Source: Metabacillus lacus (GTDB lineage Bacteria; Bacillota; Bacilli; Bacillales; Bacillaceae). From it: a stretch of DNA of 51,050 nt. Below the pieces are notes generated by a model. It was not told the origin of the DNA. It searched no databases and was given only the letters and a program-made list of their open reading frames with translations. The position numbers and the translations under genes are program-made. Positions 43,605 through 51,050 of this stretch are shown in pieces; positions within the stretch are counted from its first letter, which is position 1, and every line of letters starts with the position of its first letter. The DNA lies in the NCBI RefSeq assembly GCF_009674805.1, contig NZ_WKKI01000029.1, positions 1 through 51,050 on the forward strand, in the 5' to 3' direction.

Positions 43605-43920
43605 TCGCTTTCCGCGGGCGGAGCCGAACCTCTTCCCTCGCAGAAGTCGCCATCCACCGTTCCAATCAATTTATTACTCTAGAGAAATCCGTTTTATCTA
43701 GAAGTGACAATTGGCAACTTTGCCTTGGCAAGATGCTTGTCTCTGAAATTAAATAGATCGTGAGTTAAAGTACTAAGAAAATAACTGCGGAGGGTGCCTG
43801 ACTCCTGGGAGATTGGCGGGAGGGGCGAGACCCCACAGAAGTCAAGCAGCAACAAGGAGGCTCGCCGCCCCCCCGGCAAGCAAGCACATGGAGCGGAAAG
43901 CAGCTTTTCCCCCACCATTC
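43605..43920. repeat. Degenerate copies of a common Bacillaceae GC-rich repeat
   Basis: CGCTTTCCGCGGGCGGAGCC (43608-43627) and, in the other orientation, GACTCCTGGGAGATTGGCGG, CGAGACCCCACAGAAG, AAGGAGGCTCGCCGCC and ATGGAGCGGAAAGCAGC (43799-43911) match, from memory, a GC-rich repeat common between Bacillaceae genes. Together with the neighbouring repeats they fill 42955-44041, where I see no gene. Confidence 0.6.
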
Positions 43921-43935
43921 CTAAACAAAAAATGA

Positions 43936-43980
43936 CAAAAGGTAGCGAGAAGGGCTTCTCACTACCTTTTGTCGACAATT
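43936..43980. repeat. Dispersed hairpin, second copy
   Basis: GACAAAAGGTAGCGAG, an 8-base loop and CTCACTACCTTTTGTC form a stem of about 16 bp followed by GACAATTTGA. The same design with changed arms is at 21860-21903. Confidence 0.7.
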
Positions 43981-44041
43981 TGAGACATTCCCGAATGACG
44001 GAATAGCTACCACTATTTTTATAAAGTGATTTCAGCCGTTT

Positions 44042-45004
44042 TTACTGAACAGGGGTCTCAGGTTTTTTCCCTGATAGTACTGCACTGAGGTTTCTGCTGC
44101 AAAGCTGAATCATTTCTGTCCTCGTTTCCCTGCTCGCACTTCCGATGTGTGGAAGCGCAACCACATTGGGTAAGCGTAAAAGGGGATGATCTCCTCCTAT
44201 CGGTTCCCTTTCAAACACATCCAGCCCTGCACCTGCGATCCATCCTTCTTCTAAGGCTAAAAGAAGCGCTTCCTCCACGACCACTGCTCCTCTGGAAGCA
44301 TTCACAAAAACAGCTTCCCTTTTCATTTGCTGAAATGCTTCTCTGTTGAAGAGCTCCTTTGTTTCATTGGTAAGCGGTGCGAGGCAGACTACAAAATCAG
44401 AACGCTTCAGCAAGTCATGGAATTCACAATACTCTGCTCCCAGCTCCTCTTCGGCTTCCCTGTTCCTGGAACGGTTATGATAGAGAATTTTCATATCAAA
44501 GCCTGTTGTTCTTTTGGCGAAGGTCCGGCCAATCTTGCCCATGCCAACAATGCCGACGGTTTTATGATGCAAGTCGGTGCCTGCCAGCAAGTATGGCCCC
44601 CAGCTTTTCCACTTGCCCTCTTTTACATACTGAGCACTTTCCACAATTCTTCTGGCTGCTGCCATCATCAGGGCAAACGTCAAATCAGCTGTGGTGTCAG
44701 TCAAAACATCGGGTGTATTGCAAACGGTAATTCCCTTTTCAGTACAGTGATCTATGTCGATATTATCAAAGCCGACAGCCAAGTTTGCAATCACCTTCAG
44801 CTGCGGTGCGGAATGCAACAGCTCCTGATCCACCTTATCAGAAAGCATAGTCAGCAGACCATCTGCTTTTGCCGCTTTTTTCAGCAGAAGCTCTCTCGGG
44901 CAAGGAACTTCTTCTTCCTCCCACATTTCAACGTCCGCTGCTCTTTTTATTTCCTGGATAAATTCCAAAGGTAGCTTTCTTGTTATAAACACAAATGGTT
45001 TCAA
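44042..45004 (-). CDS. D-2-hydroxyacid dehydrogenase (glyoxylate/hydroxypyruvate reductase type)
   Basis: A 320-residue NAD(P)-dependent D-isomer 2-hydroxyacid dehydrogenase. The nucleotide loop is VGIVGMGKIGRTFAKR. The catalytic Arg is in NASRGAVVVEE, Glu in GLDVFEREP, and His in LPHIGSASRETR. Overall similarity is to glycerate/glyoxylate reductases rather than SerA, since no regulatory domain follows. The TTG at 45002-45004 was chosen because CAGGAGTGAAGGCA precedes it; a GTG three codons upstream overlaps that site. It lies downstream of yutH on the same strand. Confidence 0.88.
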   Translation of the reverse strand: MKPFVFITRKLPLEFIQEIKRAADVEMWEEEEVPCPRELLLKKAAKADGLLTMLSDKVDQELLHSAPQLKVIANLAVGFDNIDIDHCTEKGITVCNTPDVLTDTTADLTFALMMAAARRIVESAQYVKEGKWKSWGPYLLAGTDLHHKTVGIVGMGKIGRTFAKRTTGFDMKILYHNRSRNREAEEELGAEYCEFHDLLKRSDFVVCLAPLTNETKELFNREAFQQMKREAVFVNASRGAVVVEEALLLALEEGWIAGAGLDVFEREPIGGDHPLLRLPNVVALPHIGSASRETRTEMIQLCSRNLSAVLSGKKPETPVQ

Positions 45005-45072
45005 TGCCTTCACTCCTGATACGTATTAGTTTGAATACTCCTATAGTATCAATTGCGGAGGCACTGTCCAAG

Positions 45073-46068
45073 TTAGAGCCATGAAATTGCCGGTAAATTA
45101 ATTTTTCTCGTTCTAATGGAAAGCATGCTTGAATAAGCGGAAAGAAACTCCTCATATTTATTCGAGTCTTTTAGCATCTTTTTCAATCTTGTTTCCGCTT
45201 CTTTTTTCCCTGCTTCATTTGATAAATAATACTCTTCTATGCATTCAAAGTAATGAAGCGGGAACAACAGCCTGCTGTATAAAAGCCTCCAGGAGAATGA
45301 GGAAAGCGGTGTGGTGCGGTCGTATTCTTCAAGAAAGCGAAAGCCCTCTTCTCTCATTTCTGCCTGCCTGTGGTGAAACTCATGGCGCAAATGCTCTGCA
45401 ATATCTCTGCTGCAGTGATCAAAGATCCAGTCAGTGGGCATTTTCATAGGATGTTCACCCTGCCACAGTCCCGCAGAAAAACGATTATGGCTGATTGTCG
45501 CTGCATCAATTGGCTGCGGATGATCATCGAGTTCCGTATCTACCAGATATTGAATGGCGTTTTCTGCTAAACCTAAGTAGTAGGGAAAAGATTCGATAAA
45601 CAATTTTTCAAAAGGATCAAGCGGATGTGCCTGAACCTTGCCTCTCCAAAACCCCTCTAGCTGATCCAGTCTTTTTTCCCATAGATGCTTCCACTGCCCG
45701 ATACGGTTCACTTTGGTTATTGAATATGGAAAGGCCCGTGCTTTTTGATGAAACCTCGCCAGTTCTCTTCCTGGTGAACTTGCAGCCCTTTTTTGGCTGA
45801 GATTGCTCCGGCAAATGCTGTACCGGACAGATTTTTCTTCAAAATACAGTCCGTTGTCTTTCGTCAGGAGAAATGCTGCGACATGAGGATCGCCCTTTTC
45901 CTGCAGAAATTGGCTCATATAATAAAGCTCGTACAGCTCTTCGTCTTCAAACGAACTGACCGGAACAATGCAGCACACCGAATTTTGAGTGCGAAAGGCT
46001 TCATATCTTCCTGCCTTGAACAGGTCATAGACCTGCAGGCCATATTGCTCCCTGATTGTTTTTTTCAA
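45073..46068 (-). CDS. yutH: Spore coat-associated protein YutH
   Basis: A 331-residue protein of the CotS/YutH group, which adopt a phosphotransferase (APH-like) fold and associate with the spore coat. Features are EQYGLQVYDLFKAGRYEAF, VNRIGQWKHLWEKRLDQLEG, and the kinase-like late ATISHNRFSAGLWQGE followed by PTDWIFDHCSRDIAEHLRHE. The TTG at 46066-46068 has GGAGGGTATGAAA upstream at normal spacing; an ATG two codons earlier (46074) is only 2 bases from that site. It is expected to be expressed in sporulation. Confidence 0.85.
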   Translation of the reverse strand: MKKTIREQYGLQVYDLFKAGRYEAFRTQNSVCCIVPVSSFEDEELYELYYMSQFLQEKGDPHVAAFLLTKDNGLYFEEKSVRYSICRSNLSQKRAASSPGRELARFHQKARAFPYSITKVNRIGQWKHLWEKRLDQLEGFWRGKVQAHPLDPFEKLFIESFPYYLGLAENAIQYLVDTELDDHPQPIDAATISHNRFSAGLWQGEHPMKMPTDWIFDHCSRDIAEHLRHEFHHRQAEMREEGFRFLEEYDRTTPLSSFSWRLLYSRLLFPLHYFECIEEYYLSNEAGKKEAETRLKKMLKDSNKYEEFLSAYSSMLSIRTRKINLPAISWL

Positions 46069-46235
46069 TTTCATACCCTCCAGATGAAACGGTTTAATAT
46101 AAAATTAGTCCTTTCCCCTGGAGATTATGAATAGATTTAGAAATGTTGTATTAAGGACTTTTTAAAAAGGGTATATTTATATAGCACAAATAAAATGACA
46201 ATGTATAAAATAGTAAAAAAGATTGGGTGAAGTTG

Positions 46236-46736
46236 ATGAAGGAAAAAGCAAAAATGGATGAAGTAGAACTTCGTGCCAGAGAATGGCTTGAAGAAAGAGG
46301 CGTGACACAATCAGATATAGCTGAACTTGTTTATTTTTTACAAAAGAAATATCACCCTAACTTAGACATGCAGGACTGCATGGAAAACGTTGATCGGGTA
46401 CTTGCTAAGCGGGAAGTGCAAAATGCAATATTATCAGGTATTCAGCTGGATGTACTGGCTGAACAGGGCCAGCTTCAAGAGCCTTTGCTGTCCATTATCC
46501 AAAAAGACGAAGGATTGTATGGTGTAGATGAAATACTCGCCTTTTCCATTGTTAATATATATGGTTCCATTGGGTTCACAAATTATGGATATATCGACAA
46601 GGAAAAGCCCGGAATTCTCGGCTTCCTAAATGACAAAGAATCAGGAATGTGCCATACGTTTCTGGATGATATTGTTGGAGCCATTGCGGCAGCTGCTTCC
46701 AGCAGGCTTGCCCACCGTGCCCAGAATACAGAGTGA
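46236..46736 (+). CDS. yutG: YutG, phosphatidylglycerophosphatase A-like protein
   Basis: A 166-residue protein of the PgpA-like (YutG) family. MDEVELRAREWLEERGVTQS is followed by the conserved YGVDEILAFSIVNIYGSIGF, TNYGYIDKEKPGILGFLNDK and CHTFLDDIVGAIAAAASSRL. The family in Gram-positive bacteria is annotated as phosphatidylglycerophosphatase A-related, although the protein looks soluble. The ATG at 46236 follows GGGTGAAGTTG and gives the usual length. It converges with yutF. Confidence 0.87.
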   Translation: MKEKAKMDEVELRAREWLEERGVTQSDIAELVYFLQKKYHPNLDMQDCMENVDRVLAKREVQNAILSGIQLDVLAEQGQLQEPLLSIIQKDEGLYGVDEILAFSIVNIYGSIGFTNYGYIDKEKPGILGFLNDKESGMCHTFLDDIVGAIAAAASSRLAHRAQNTE

Positions 46737-46756
46737 AAACCTGCAGCTGTAAGTTA

Positions 46757-46803
46757 AAAAAGAAGCATTCGGATGCCATGCGTCTCCGAATGCTTCTTTT
46801 ATT
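46757..46803. terminator. Bidirectional terminator between yutG and yutF
   Basis: AAAGAAGCATTCGG and CCGAATGCTTCTTT pair around a 13-base loop, with A and T runs on both sides. Confidence 0.9.
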
Positions 46804-46806
46804 TCC

Positions 46807-47577
46807 TTAAATGTACGGCAGCCACTCTGTGAGAGAATGAGCTGTATAAGTTGGCTTTTTCTCATATCCGCCCAGCAGCTCCACTGTTGTAACACCCGTA
46901 TGAACAAGCAGAGTATCCAGTCCGGTATTCATGCCGGCCATAATATCCGTATCATAATTATCACCGATCATCAACGTGTCTTCCTTAGCCGTTCCGATAA
47001 CTTTTAAGGCCTGCTCCATGATAATGGCTTCCGGCTTGCCGATAAACAAAGGCTGCACCGTTGTTGAGACAGTCAGGACAGAAGTAAGCGAGCCATTGCC
47101 GGGTAAAAGTCCGCGCTCAGTCGGAATGGCAATATCTCCATTTGTCGAGATAAATACTGCGCCGTTTCGAATTTCAATACAGCCCTTTGCAAGCTTTTCA
47201 TAATTAATGCCGCGGTCAATGCCAGTGACAACAAAATCAGCATGTTCATCCACAAGCTCATGTCCCCGTTCAAGCAAAGCCTGCTGAATTCCTTCTTCAC
47301 CAATAACATAAACCCTGGCATTTTCTTTCTTTTCAGCTATGTACTGTGCCGTCGCCATGCTCGTCGTAAATACCTGCTCCTCAGCTGCCGGTATGTTAAA
47401 CTGGTTCAGTTTATCCGCAACCTGTGCAGGTGTTCTTGAAGAGTTATTTGTCACAAATAAATAAGGAATATCCTTTTCTTTTAGCGCTCTTACAAAAGCA
47501 CAAGCTTCTTCTATTTTTTCTTTTCCCCGATACATGGTTCCGTCGAGGTCAATTAAATATCCTTTATAGCTTTTCAT
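46807..47577 (-). CDS. yutF: HAD-family sugar phosphatase YutF
   Basis: A 256-residue HAD hydrolase of the NagD/YutF type. Motif I is DLDGTMYRG with Asp10 and Asp12, motif II is LFVTNNSSRTP, the cap follows, and motifs III/IV include GKPEAIIMEQAL and IGDNYDTDIMAGMNTGLDT. It dephosphorylates small phosphorylated sugars or related compounds. The ATG follows CGAAGGAGTGCATCAAC. It is downstream of yutE with 156 bases between. Confidence 0.92.
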   Translation of the reverse strand: MKSYKGYLIDLDGTMYRGKEKIEEACAFVRALKEKDIPYLFVTNNSSRTPAQVADKLNQFNIPAAEEQVFTTSMATAQYIAEKKENARVYVIGEEGIQQALLERGHELVDEHADFVVTGIDRGINYEKLAKGCIEIRNGAVFISTNGDIAIPTERGLLPGNGSLTSVLTVSTTVQPLFIGKPEAIIMEQALKVIGTAKEDTLMIGDNYDTDIMAGMNTGLDTLLVHTGVTTVELLGGYEKKPTYTAHSLTEWLPYI

Positions 47578-47733
47578 GTTGATGCACTCCTTCGATTATG
47601 CAGGCTGTTAAGTCCGCCCCTTTGCTGCGCTTGTTCCCTGAAAAAAAGCATATCCTTGATTGGCTGCAGAAGTCAATCAATTTACTTCCCCGCAGCATAT
47701 ATAAAACAGGGCTGACCTGCCGGCAGGAACACA

Positions 47734-48174
47734 TTATTTTGGTTTAAATGCCGAAACTGGACCAAGTTCATTCTCAAGGTATCTCCTAATGTGGGTACTA
47801 AAGGCAGAAAGTTGGCCCATGTTTTTATGAAGAATAGCGGAAAGCTCACTGTGATTGATATCTAAATACTGCTGAACCAGCACCTTCCGTAAAGAAACAA
47901 CCTCTTTTAAGCTGCCTTCATGGTCAACCGGTACAACTTTTTCATCCAAAAGAATGTCGATAATATCTTCGTAGCTGCCCGGATCACGCATAATAAATCC
48001 GTCTATCATGGCATTGCCTGTGTCCAAAATAGACTCAATAATCATATGAGCTGCTCTTTCCAAAGCCAGAAGCTCAAATGCATTTTCCCAGGTTTCTTTT
48101 CCGCTGATAAGCTGAAGCCTGGAATCCAGATAAACCAAAGTTGCTTCTATCTTTTCCCGATCTACAAAATACAT
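47734..48174 (-). CDS. yutE: YutE, DUF86/HepT-like protein
   Basis: A 146-residue all-helical protein of the DUF86 (HepT-like, HEPN) superfamily. ERAAHMIIESILDTGNAMID and the segment SLRKVLVQQYLDINHSEL correspond to the region that carries the R-x4-6-H RNase motif in HEPN toxins, but here the His is replaced by Tyr (RKVLVQQY), so RNase activity is doubtful. No MNT-type nucleotidyltransferase gene is adjacent, so it is not a HepT/MntA pair. The ATG follows AAGGGTGGTGAAGAGGA. The EAL-domain gene ends 18 bases upstream, which suggests one operon. Confidence 0.83.
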   Translation of the reverse strand: MYFVDREKIEATLVYLDSRLQLISGKETWENAFELLALERAAHMIIESILDTGNAMIDGFIMRDPGSYEDIIDILLDEKVVPVDHEGSLKEVVSLRKVLVQQYLDINHSELSAILHKNMGQLSAFSTHIRRYLENELGPVSAFKPK

Positions 48175-48192
48175 TCCTCTTCACCACCCTTC

Positions 48193-49500
48193 CTACAATG
48201 CTACCCGATCTAATAAAAGTTTTCCAGGTTTGGCATACAGATATCCCTGTGCCAAATCAACCCGGTTTCTCGAGAGTACTTCCGCCTCTTCTTTTTTTTC
48301 AATTCCCTCTGCCACAACAAGGGAACCTGTTTCTTTTGCAATTAATAATAATCCTTTCAGCATGGATTCCTTTACAGAATTCGTATCGATATCCTGAATG
48401 ACGGAACGGTCAATTTTAATAATATCAGGCATAATTTCACTGATGGTGTGCAGGCTTGCATAACCCGCCCCAGTGTCATCTACAGCAAATCTGAAGCCTT
48501 TCAGCCTCAGGCTGCCGATATTCTCGTGAAAAAATTTCAGTCCCTCTATAGAATCTCTTTCAGTAATTTCGAAAATAATTTGCTGCGGCTTGATATAAGG
48601 GTACTCGAGAAGCATTTTTTCCAGTGCAGCCACAAATCTTTTATTGCCGAGTGTAAGCGGTGTAAAGTTAATGAAAATATCTTCTTTGCACTGAGACTCA
48701 CCTATCATCAGAAAAGCCTTTTCCAATACCAGCAGCTCCAGGTCATAGACCATATTTGTCTGCCTGGCAACTGAAAATAGCTGAAGAGGATACTCATAGG
48801 GAGTATTCTCCGGCCCCCTCGCTAAAAACTCCCAGCCTTTCACCTGATTTTCAGCCAAATCAACAATTGGCTGGGCGAGCAATGAAAGATGACGCTTATG
48901 TATGATGTTTCTCATTTCCAGGACCATTTCAATATATTGCGACTGAACGCGCTTCTGAGCCATGGCAATCGCCTGCTGCTGCGCTTTAAAAATTGCATCT
49001 TGAGTAGAATAATGCTGTTTTTCAATAAACATATAACCAATATCAAAATCCAGGTCAAAATACGGATATAACTTTGAAATCCCCTTTTTTATTGCAGGAG
49101 ATATATCTTTAATAAACGTTTCTATATAAACAACATTTTGCTTATGTTCATTGTTTTTCAAAAATAGGATCAGGCCGTCACTGCTGTGATCATGAACGAC
49201 TAGAACATCTTCCCGGTAAGCTGAACCCTCCAGCGCTTCCCTGAAGGATTTTTTAAAATCTTCCTTAAAGGCTGCTGCTTGTGTTGATTCAAGCTGCTGC
49301 TGCAGCTCTTTTGTATTAGACAAATTAAACACAATGACTGCGACCTGCATACCTTGGGAGACAGCAGAATACACTCCTTCAAGTACAGGATTGCGCAGGA
49401 CGAACTGCGGGGGATAATAACGCAAAAATTTGTAGGGCATAAATATCTTGCTCCATTTTTTGATTCTTGATGTGAGTGTATCCCAGGATCCTTTATCCAT
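48193..49500 (-). CDS. EAL-domain protein, probable c-di-GMP phosphodiesterase
   Basis: A 435-residue protein. Residues about 50-180 resemble a degenerate GGDEF domain: VAVIVFNL, and SSDGLILFL at 107-115 where the active loop would be. Residues 195-430 form an EAL domain with Glu224 in WEFLAR (EFL instead of EAL), Asn278 (FINFTP), EITE at 311-314, Asp341/Asp342 (VDDTGAGYAS), Lys362 (IIKIDRS), Glu398 and Glu401 (VVAEGIEKKEE) and Gln418 (AQGYLYAKP). All metal and catalytic ligands I can name are kept, so hydrolysis of c-di-GMP is likely. The ATG at 49498-49500 follows AGAAGGGTTGAGAAT. It sits 18 bases upstream of yutE. Confidence 0.85.
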   Translation of the reverse strand: MDKGSWDTLTSRIKKWSKIFMPYKFLRYYPPQFVLRNPVLEGVYSAVSQGMQVAVIVFNLSNTKELQQQLESTQAAAFKEDFKKSFREALEGSAYREDVLVVHDHSSDGLILFLKNNEHKQNVVYIETFIKDISPAIKKGISKLYPYFDLDFDIGYMFIEKQHYSTQDAIFKAQQQAIAMAQKRVQSQYIEMVLEMRNIIHKRHLSLLAQPIVDLAENQVKGWEFLARGPENTPYEYPLQLFSVARQTNMVYDLELLVLEKAFLMIGESQCKEDIFINFTPLTLGNKRFVAALEKMLLEYPYIKPQQIIFEITERDSIEGLKFFHENIGSLRLKGFRFAVDDTGAGYASLHTISEIMPDIIKIDRSVIQDIDTNSVKESMLKGLLLIAKETGSLVVAEGIEKKEEAEVLSRNRVDLAQGYLYAKPGKLLLDRVAL

Positions 49501-49684
49501 ATTCTCAACCCTTCTGTACTCCATTTCTTTGCATTACTATTTTACCACATTTTGACTGAATTCGACTTTATTCTTGGAAATTTTATCTATGTTGAAACGC
49601 ATACAGTTGAAAAGAGGGAAGTGCAGCTGAAACATAATTTCAAGACATTCTAGTCACAATAATTCAGGAAGGTGGTGAGACAAA

Positions 49685-49819
49685 TTGAAAGAAAATGAAA
49701 AGCTCTACAGTGATTTTGTAAATGTTGAAAGTATGAAGGACAGGCATGTACAGGTAGAATACCCCGAAGGACCTTACGGAGCCCCAAGAAATAAAGAAAA
49801 ACCCCAGGAGAAAAAGTAG
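49685..49819 (+). CDS. Small hydrophilic protein, 44 residues
   Basis: The TTG at 49685 follows GGAAGGTGGTGAGACAAA. The product is KENEKLYSDFVNVESMKDRH, then VQVEYPEGPYGAPRNKEKPQ. The YPEGPYGAP segment recalls a family of short cytosolic Bacillus proteins, though I cannot name it with certainty. It is charged, with no Cys and no membrane segment. It diverges from the EAL-domain gene. Confidence 0.65.
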   Translation: MKENEKLYSDFVNVESMKDRHVQVEYPEGPYGAPRNKEKPQEKK

Positions 49820-49880
49820 TAATGTGCTTAATATCGGAGGAGGCAGGCGGGCGGGAATACCGGAAAAAAGGTGAAGAAAA

Positions 49881-49905
49881 AAATCGAAGCGATGAGCCCC
49901 GATTT
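49881..49905 (-). terminator. Terminator of yutD
   Basis: On the minus strand AAATCG, a 13-base loop and CGATTT are followed by more T residues, at the yutD stop. Confidence 0.7.
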
Positions 49906-49907
49906 CT

Positions 49908-50192
49908 TTACTTTCTTACACGTTTAACAATAAAGTAGGCACAGCCGAAATTACAGTATTCATAAAGATATTCATCCAGCGTACTGATTTTGGTGTCATA
50001 GGTGGATTTTTGATTTTGATCATCAAAAAATCCCTTCAGACGAAGCTGGTTATAACCCCAGTCACCTACAATATAATCGTATTTATTTAAAATTTCGGAA
50101 TAGCGTCCTTTAAATGCCTCTTCATTAAAGCCGTTTCTTTCCTCTTTGATTAACTCAAAGCATTGATTTTGAATACAAATCAATCCTATCAC
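49908..50192 (-). CDS. yutD: YutD, DUF1027 family protein
   Basis: A 94-residue protein of the YutD (DUF1027) family: CFELIKEERNGFNEEAFKGR, then YSEILNKYDYIVGDWGYNQL and a C-terminal Cys pair region EYCNFGCAYFIVKR. The segment YDYIVGDWGYNQLRLKGF is characteristic. The GTG at 50190-50192 gives the longest form; a TTG at 50181-50183 is possible, and neither has an ideal ribosome site. It diverges from yutC. The function is unknown. Confidence 0.8.
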   Translation of the reverse strand: MIGLICIQNQCFELIKEERNGFNEEAFKGRYSEILNKYDYIVGDWGYNQLRLKGFFDDQNQKSTYDTKISTLDEYLYEYCNFGCAYFIVKRVRK

Positions 50193-50308
50193 TCACTTTC
50201 TTGCTTCTCTCTTCCTTTATATTACCATATAGAAGAGTAACTTCTCCATCAATTACTAAGAGAGTAAATCCTTCCTCAGCAAATACTATCGTTGAGGAGG
50301 TGTTAACC

Positions 50309-50974
50309 ATGAAGATATATGGACTTTCTTCTTTTATCATCGGATTAACCGTTTTAACAGGGTGTCAATACGGAGCAAATCACACAGAAGATCTTTTTGA
50401 GGAAAGTGGAACCACCATCAATGTCCATGATTCAAGTGAACTTTATAACGAAGATGGCATTGCTAACGATGATGATGGAGATACTTCCAACTTTGGGTAT
50501 GTCCGCGTTCAAAAAAGCCCATTAGCCAATGACAAAAATGAACATAAATATTACGGAATTGACCGGGAGCAGCTTGCCAACATCGTCAGTGGACTCAGCG
50601 TGCAGCTGCCTAACGTCAAGGACATCGCAACACTTGTAACGGATGAAGAAATTCTGGTCGCATATGAATCTGATACCCAAAATCGCTTTGAAACAGCGGA
50701 TCAGGTCAAAAAAACTGCCATATCCGTTGCGCCCCGGTACTATCACGTATACGTATCGGACGATCCCCGCTTGATTGAAGAAATTGAAGGATACAGCTAC
50801 CTGGACTCAAACAGCAGGGACATTGACCAAATCATCAACGGCACCATCAAGACAATGAAAAAATCCCCTCAGGGAAGAAAACTAAATAACGGCGAAAACC
50901 CTAATGGCGAGGGTTACGGCGAAATGAATGAAGAACTCGATGACGACACTAAGGATGGGAATCGCTGGGAATAA
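50309..50974 (+). CDS. yutC: YutC, YhcN/YlaJ-family sporulation lipoprotein
   Basis: A 221-residue lipoprotein. The signal peptide ends in lipobox LTGC with Cys19. An acidic linker (EDGIANDDDGDTSNFGYVRV) is followed by the YhcN/YlaJ domain: GIDREQLANIVSGLSVQLPN, VKDIATLVTDEEILVAYESD, and YYHVYVSDDPRLIEEIEGY. This family is produced in the forespore and found at spore membranes. The ATG at 50309 follows TTGAGGAGGTGTTAACC. A copy of the rod-shaped repeat starts at its stop codon. Confidence 0.88.
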   Translation: MKIYGLSSFIIGLTVLTGCQYGANHTEDLFEESGTTINVHDSSELYNEDGIANDDDGDTSNFGYVRVQKSPLANDKNEHKYYGIDREQLANIVSGLSVQLPNVKDIATLVTDEEILVAYESDTQNRFETADQVKKTAISVAPRYYHVYVSDDPRLIEEIEGYSYLDSNSRDIDQIINGTIKTMKKSPQGRKLNNGENPNGEGYGEMNEELDDDTKDGNRWE

Positions 50975-50977
50975 GAA

Positions 50978-51050
50978 AAGCGGAAGGCGCCTGCTCAGCA
51001 GCGACAAGCATAAGATGGGTTGGACGAAAGGTCGCTCTTTGACCTTTTGA
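50978..51050. repeat. Rod-shaped hairpin repeat, copy cut by the window end
   Basis: AAAAGCGGAAGGCGCCTGCT leads into CAGCAGCGACAAGCATAAG, GGTTGGACGAAAGGTC, GCTCTTT and GACCTTTTGA. This is the 5' half and terminal loop of the family described at 16167-16697. The descending arm lies beyond the window. Confidence 0.88.

Noticed and set aside
47734-48174. HepT/MntA-type toxin-antitoxin system at yutE
   Set aside because: yutE is a conserved Bacillus gene, lacks the His of the HEPN RNase motif, and has no nucleotidyltransferase partner nearby.

Overview
The window looks like a chromosomal segment of a low-GC, endospore-forming member of the Bacillaceae. Gene content and order follow the Bacillus subtilis yui-yum-yut region: yuiH, bioY (yuiG), yuiF, pepA (yuiE), yuiD, yuiC, yuiB, yuiA, yumB, yumC, yutM, dapF, yutK, yuzB, yutJ, yuzD, yutI, yuxL, thrB-thrC-hom, yutH, yutG, yutF, yutE, yutD, yutC. 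Strong GGAGG-type ribosome sites, many TTG and GTG starts, and sporulation genes (yutH, yutC, a YozQ-like protein) agree. The species cannot be fixed from the sequence alone. I see no rRNA, tRNA, CRISPR array or convincing riboswitch.

Layout. 1-3000: the tail of an unidentified gene, a YuzF-like protein, an acetyltransferase, an HD-domain protein and a decayed DUF3221 lipoprotein locus. 3000-8080: a YueD-like dehydrogenase and an alanine locus made of an Ala/Na+ symporter with a perfect cre site, the activator AdeR, and alanine dehydrogenase. 8080-10110: a hairpin array, a DMT exporter and a 214-bp tandem repeat. 10120-13100: yuiH, bioY (with a BirA-like operator) and yuiF. 13340-16160: a complete TRAP transporter (P, Q, M). 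16165-17330: about 1.2 kb with no genes and three different repeat families. 17530-27400: aldo/keto reductase, pepA, yuiD with a coupled cobalamin-binding protein, yuiC-B-A, a Nudix hydrolase, yumB/yumC and an isochorismatase-like hydrolase. 28230-30525: the Fe-S carrier gene yutM with a 1.93-kb element in its 3' end. 30600-42950: dapF, yutK, a DUF2225 protein, yuzB, yutJ, yuzD, yutI, yuxL and the threonine operon. 42955-44040: a repeat-filled gap. 44040-50975: a D-2-hydroxyacid dehydrogenase, yutH, yutG, yutF, yutE with an upstream EAL-domain gene, a small gene, yutD and yutC.

How the genes fit together. Several encode redox or Fe-S functions: two NDH-2-like flavoproteins (yumB, yutJ), the ferredoxin reductase yumC, the A-type carrier yutM, the Nfu-like yutI, and the cysteine-rich small proteins yuzB, yuzD and yuiA. 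hom-thrC-thrB form a translationally coupled threonine operon, and dapF supplies meso-diaminopimelate for lysine and the cell wall. The symporter, adeR and ald form an alanine-use module.

The most notable observation is the element in yutM. The last 32 codons or so of yutM occur twice, 1930 bp apart, sharing a 24-bp identical core. The intervening DNA carries a MazF/PemK-type toxin, an overlapping upstream partner gene of unknown fold, a broken phage helix-turn-helix gene and its own terminator, but no integrase. This is the expected scar of a phage or integrative element that entered a housekeeping gene and rebuilt its 3' end. The second notable observation is a set of structured intergenic repeats. 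One is a rod-shaped hairpin of about 120 bp whose paired arms change together between copies; another is a stem-loop array with a strict 42/52-bp period.
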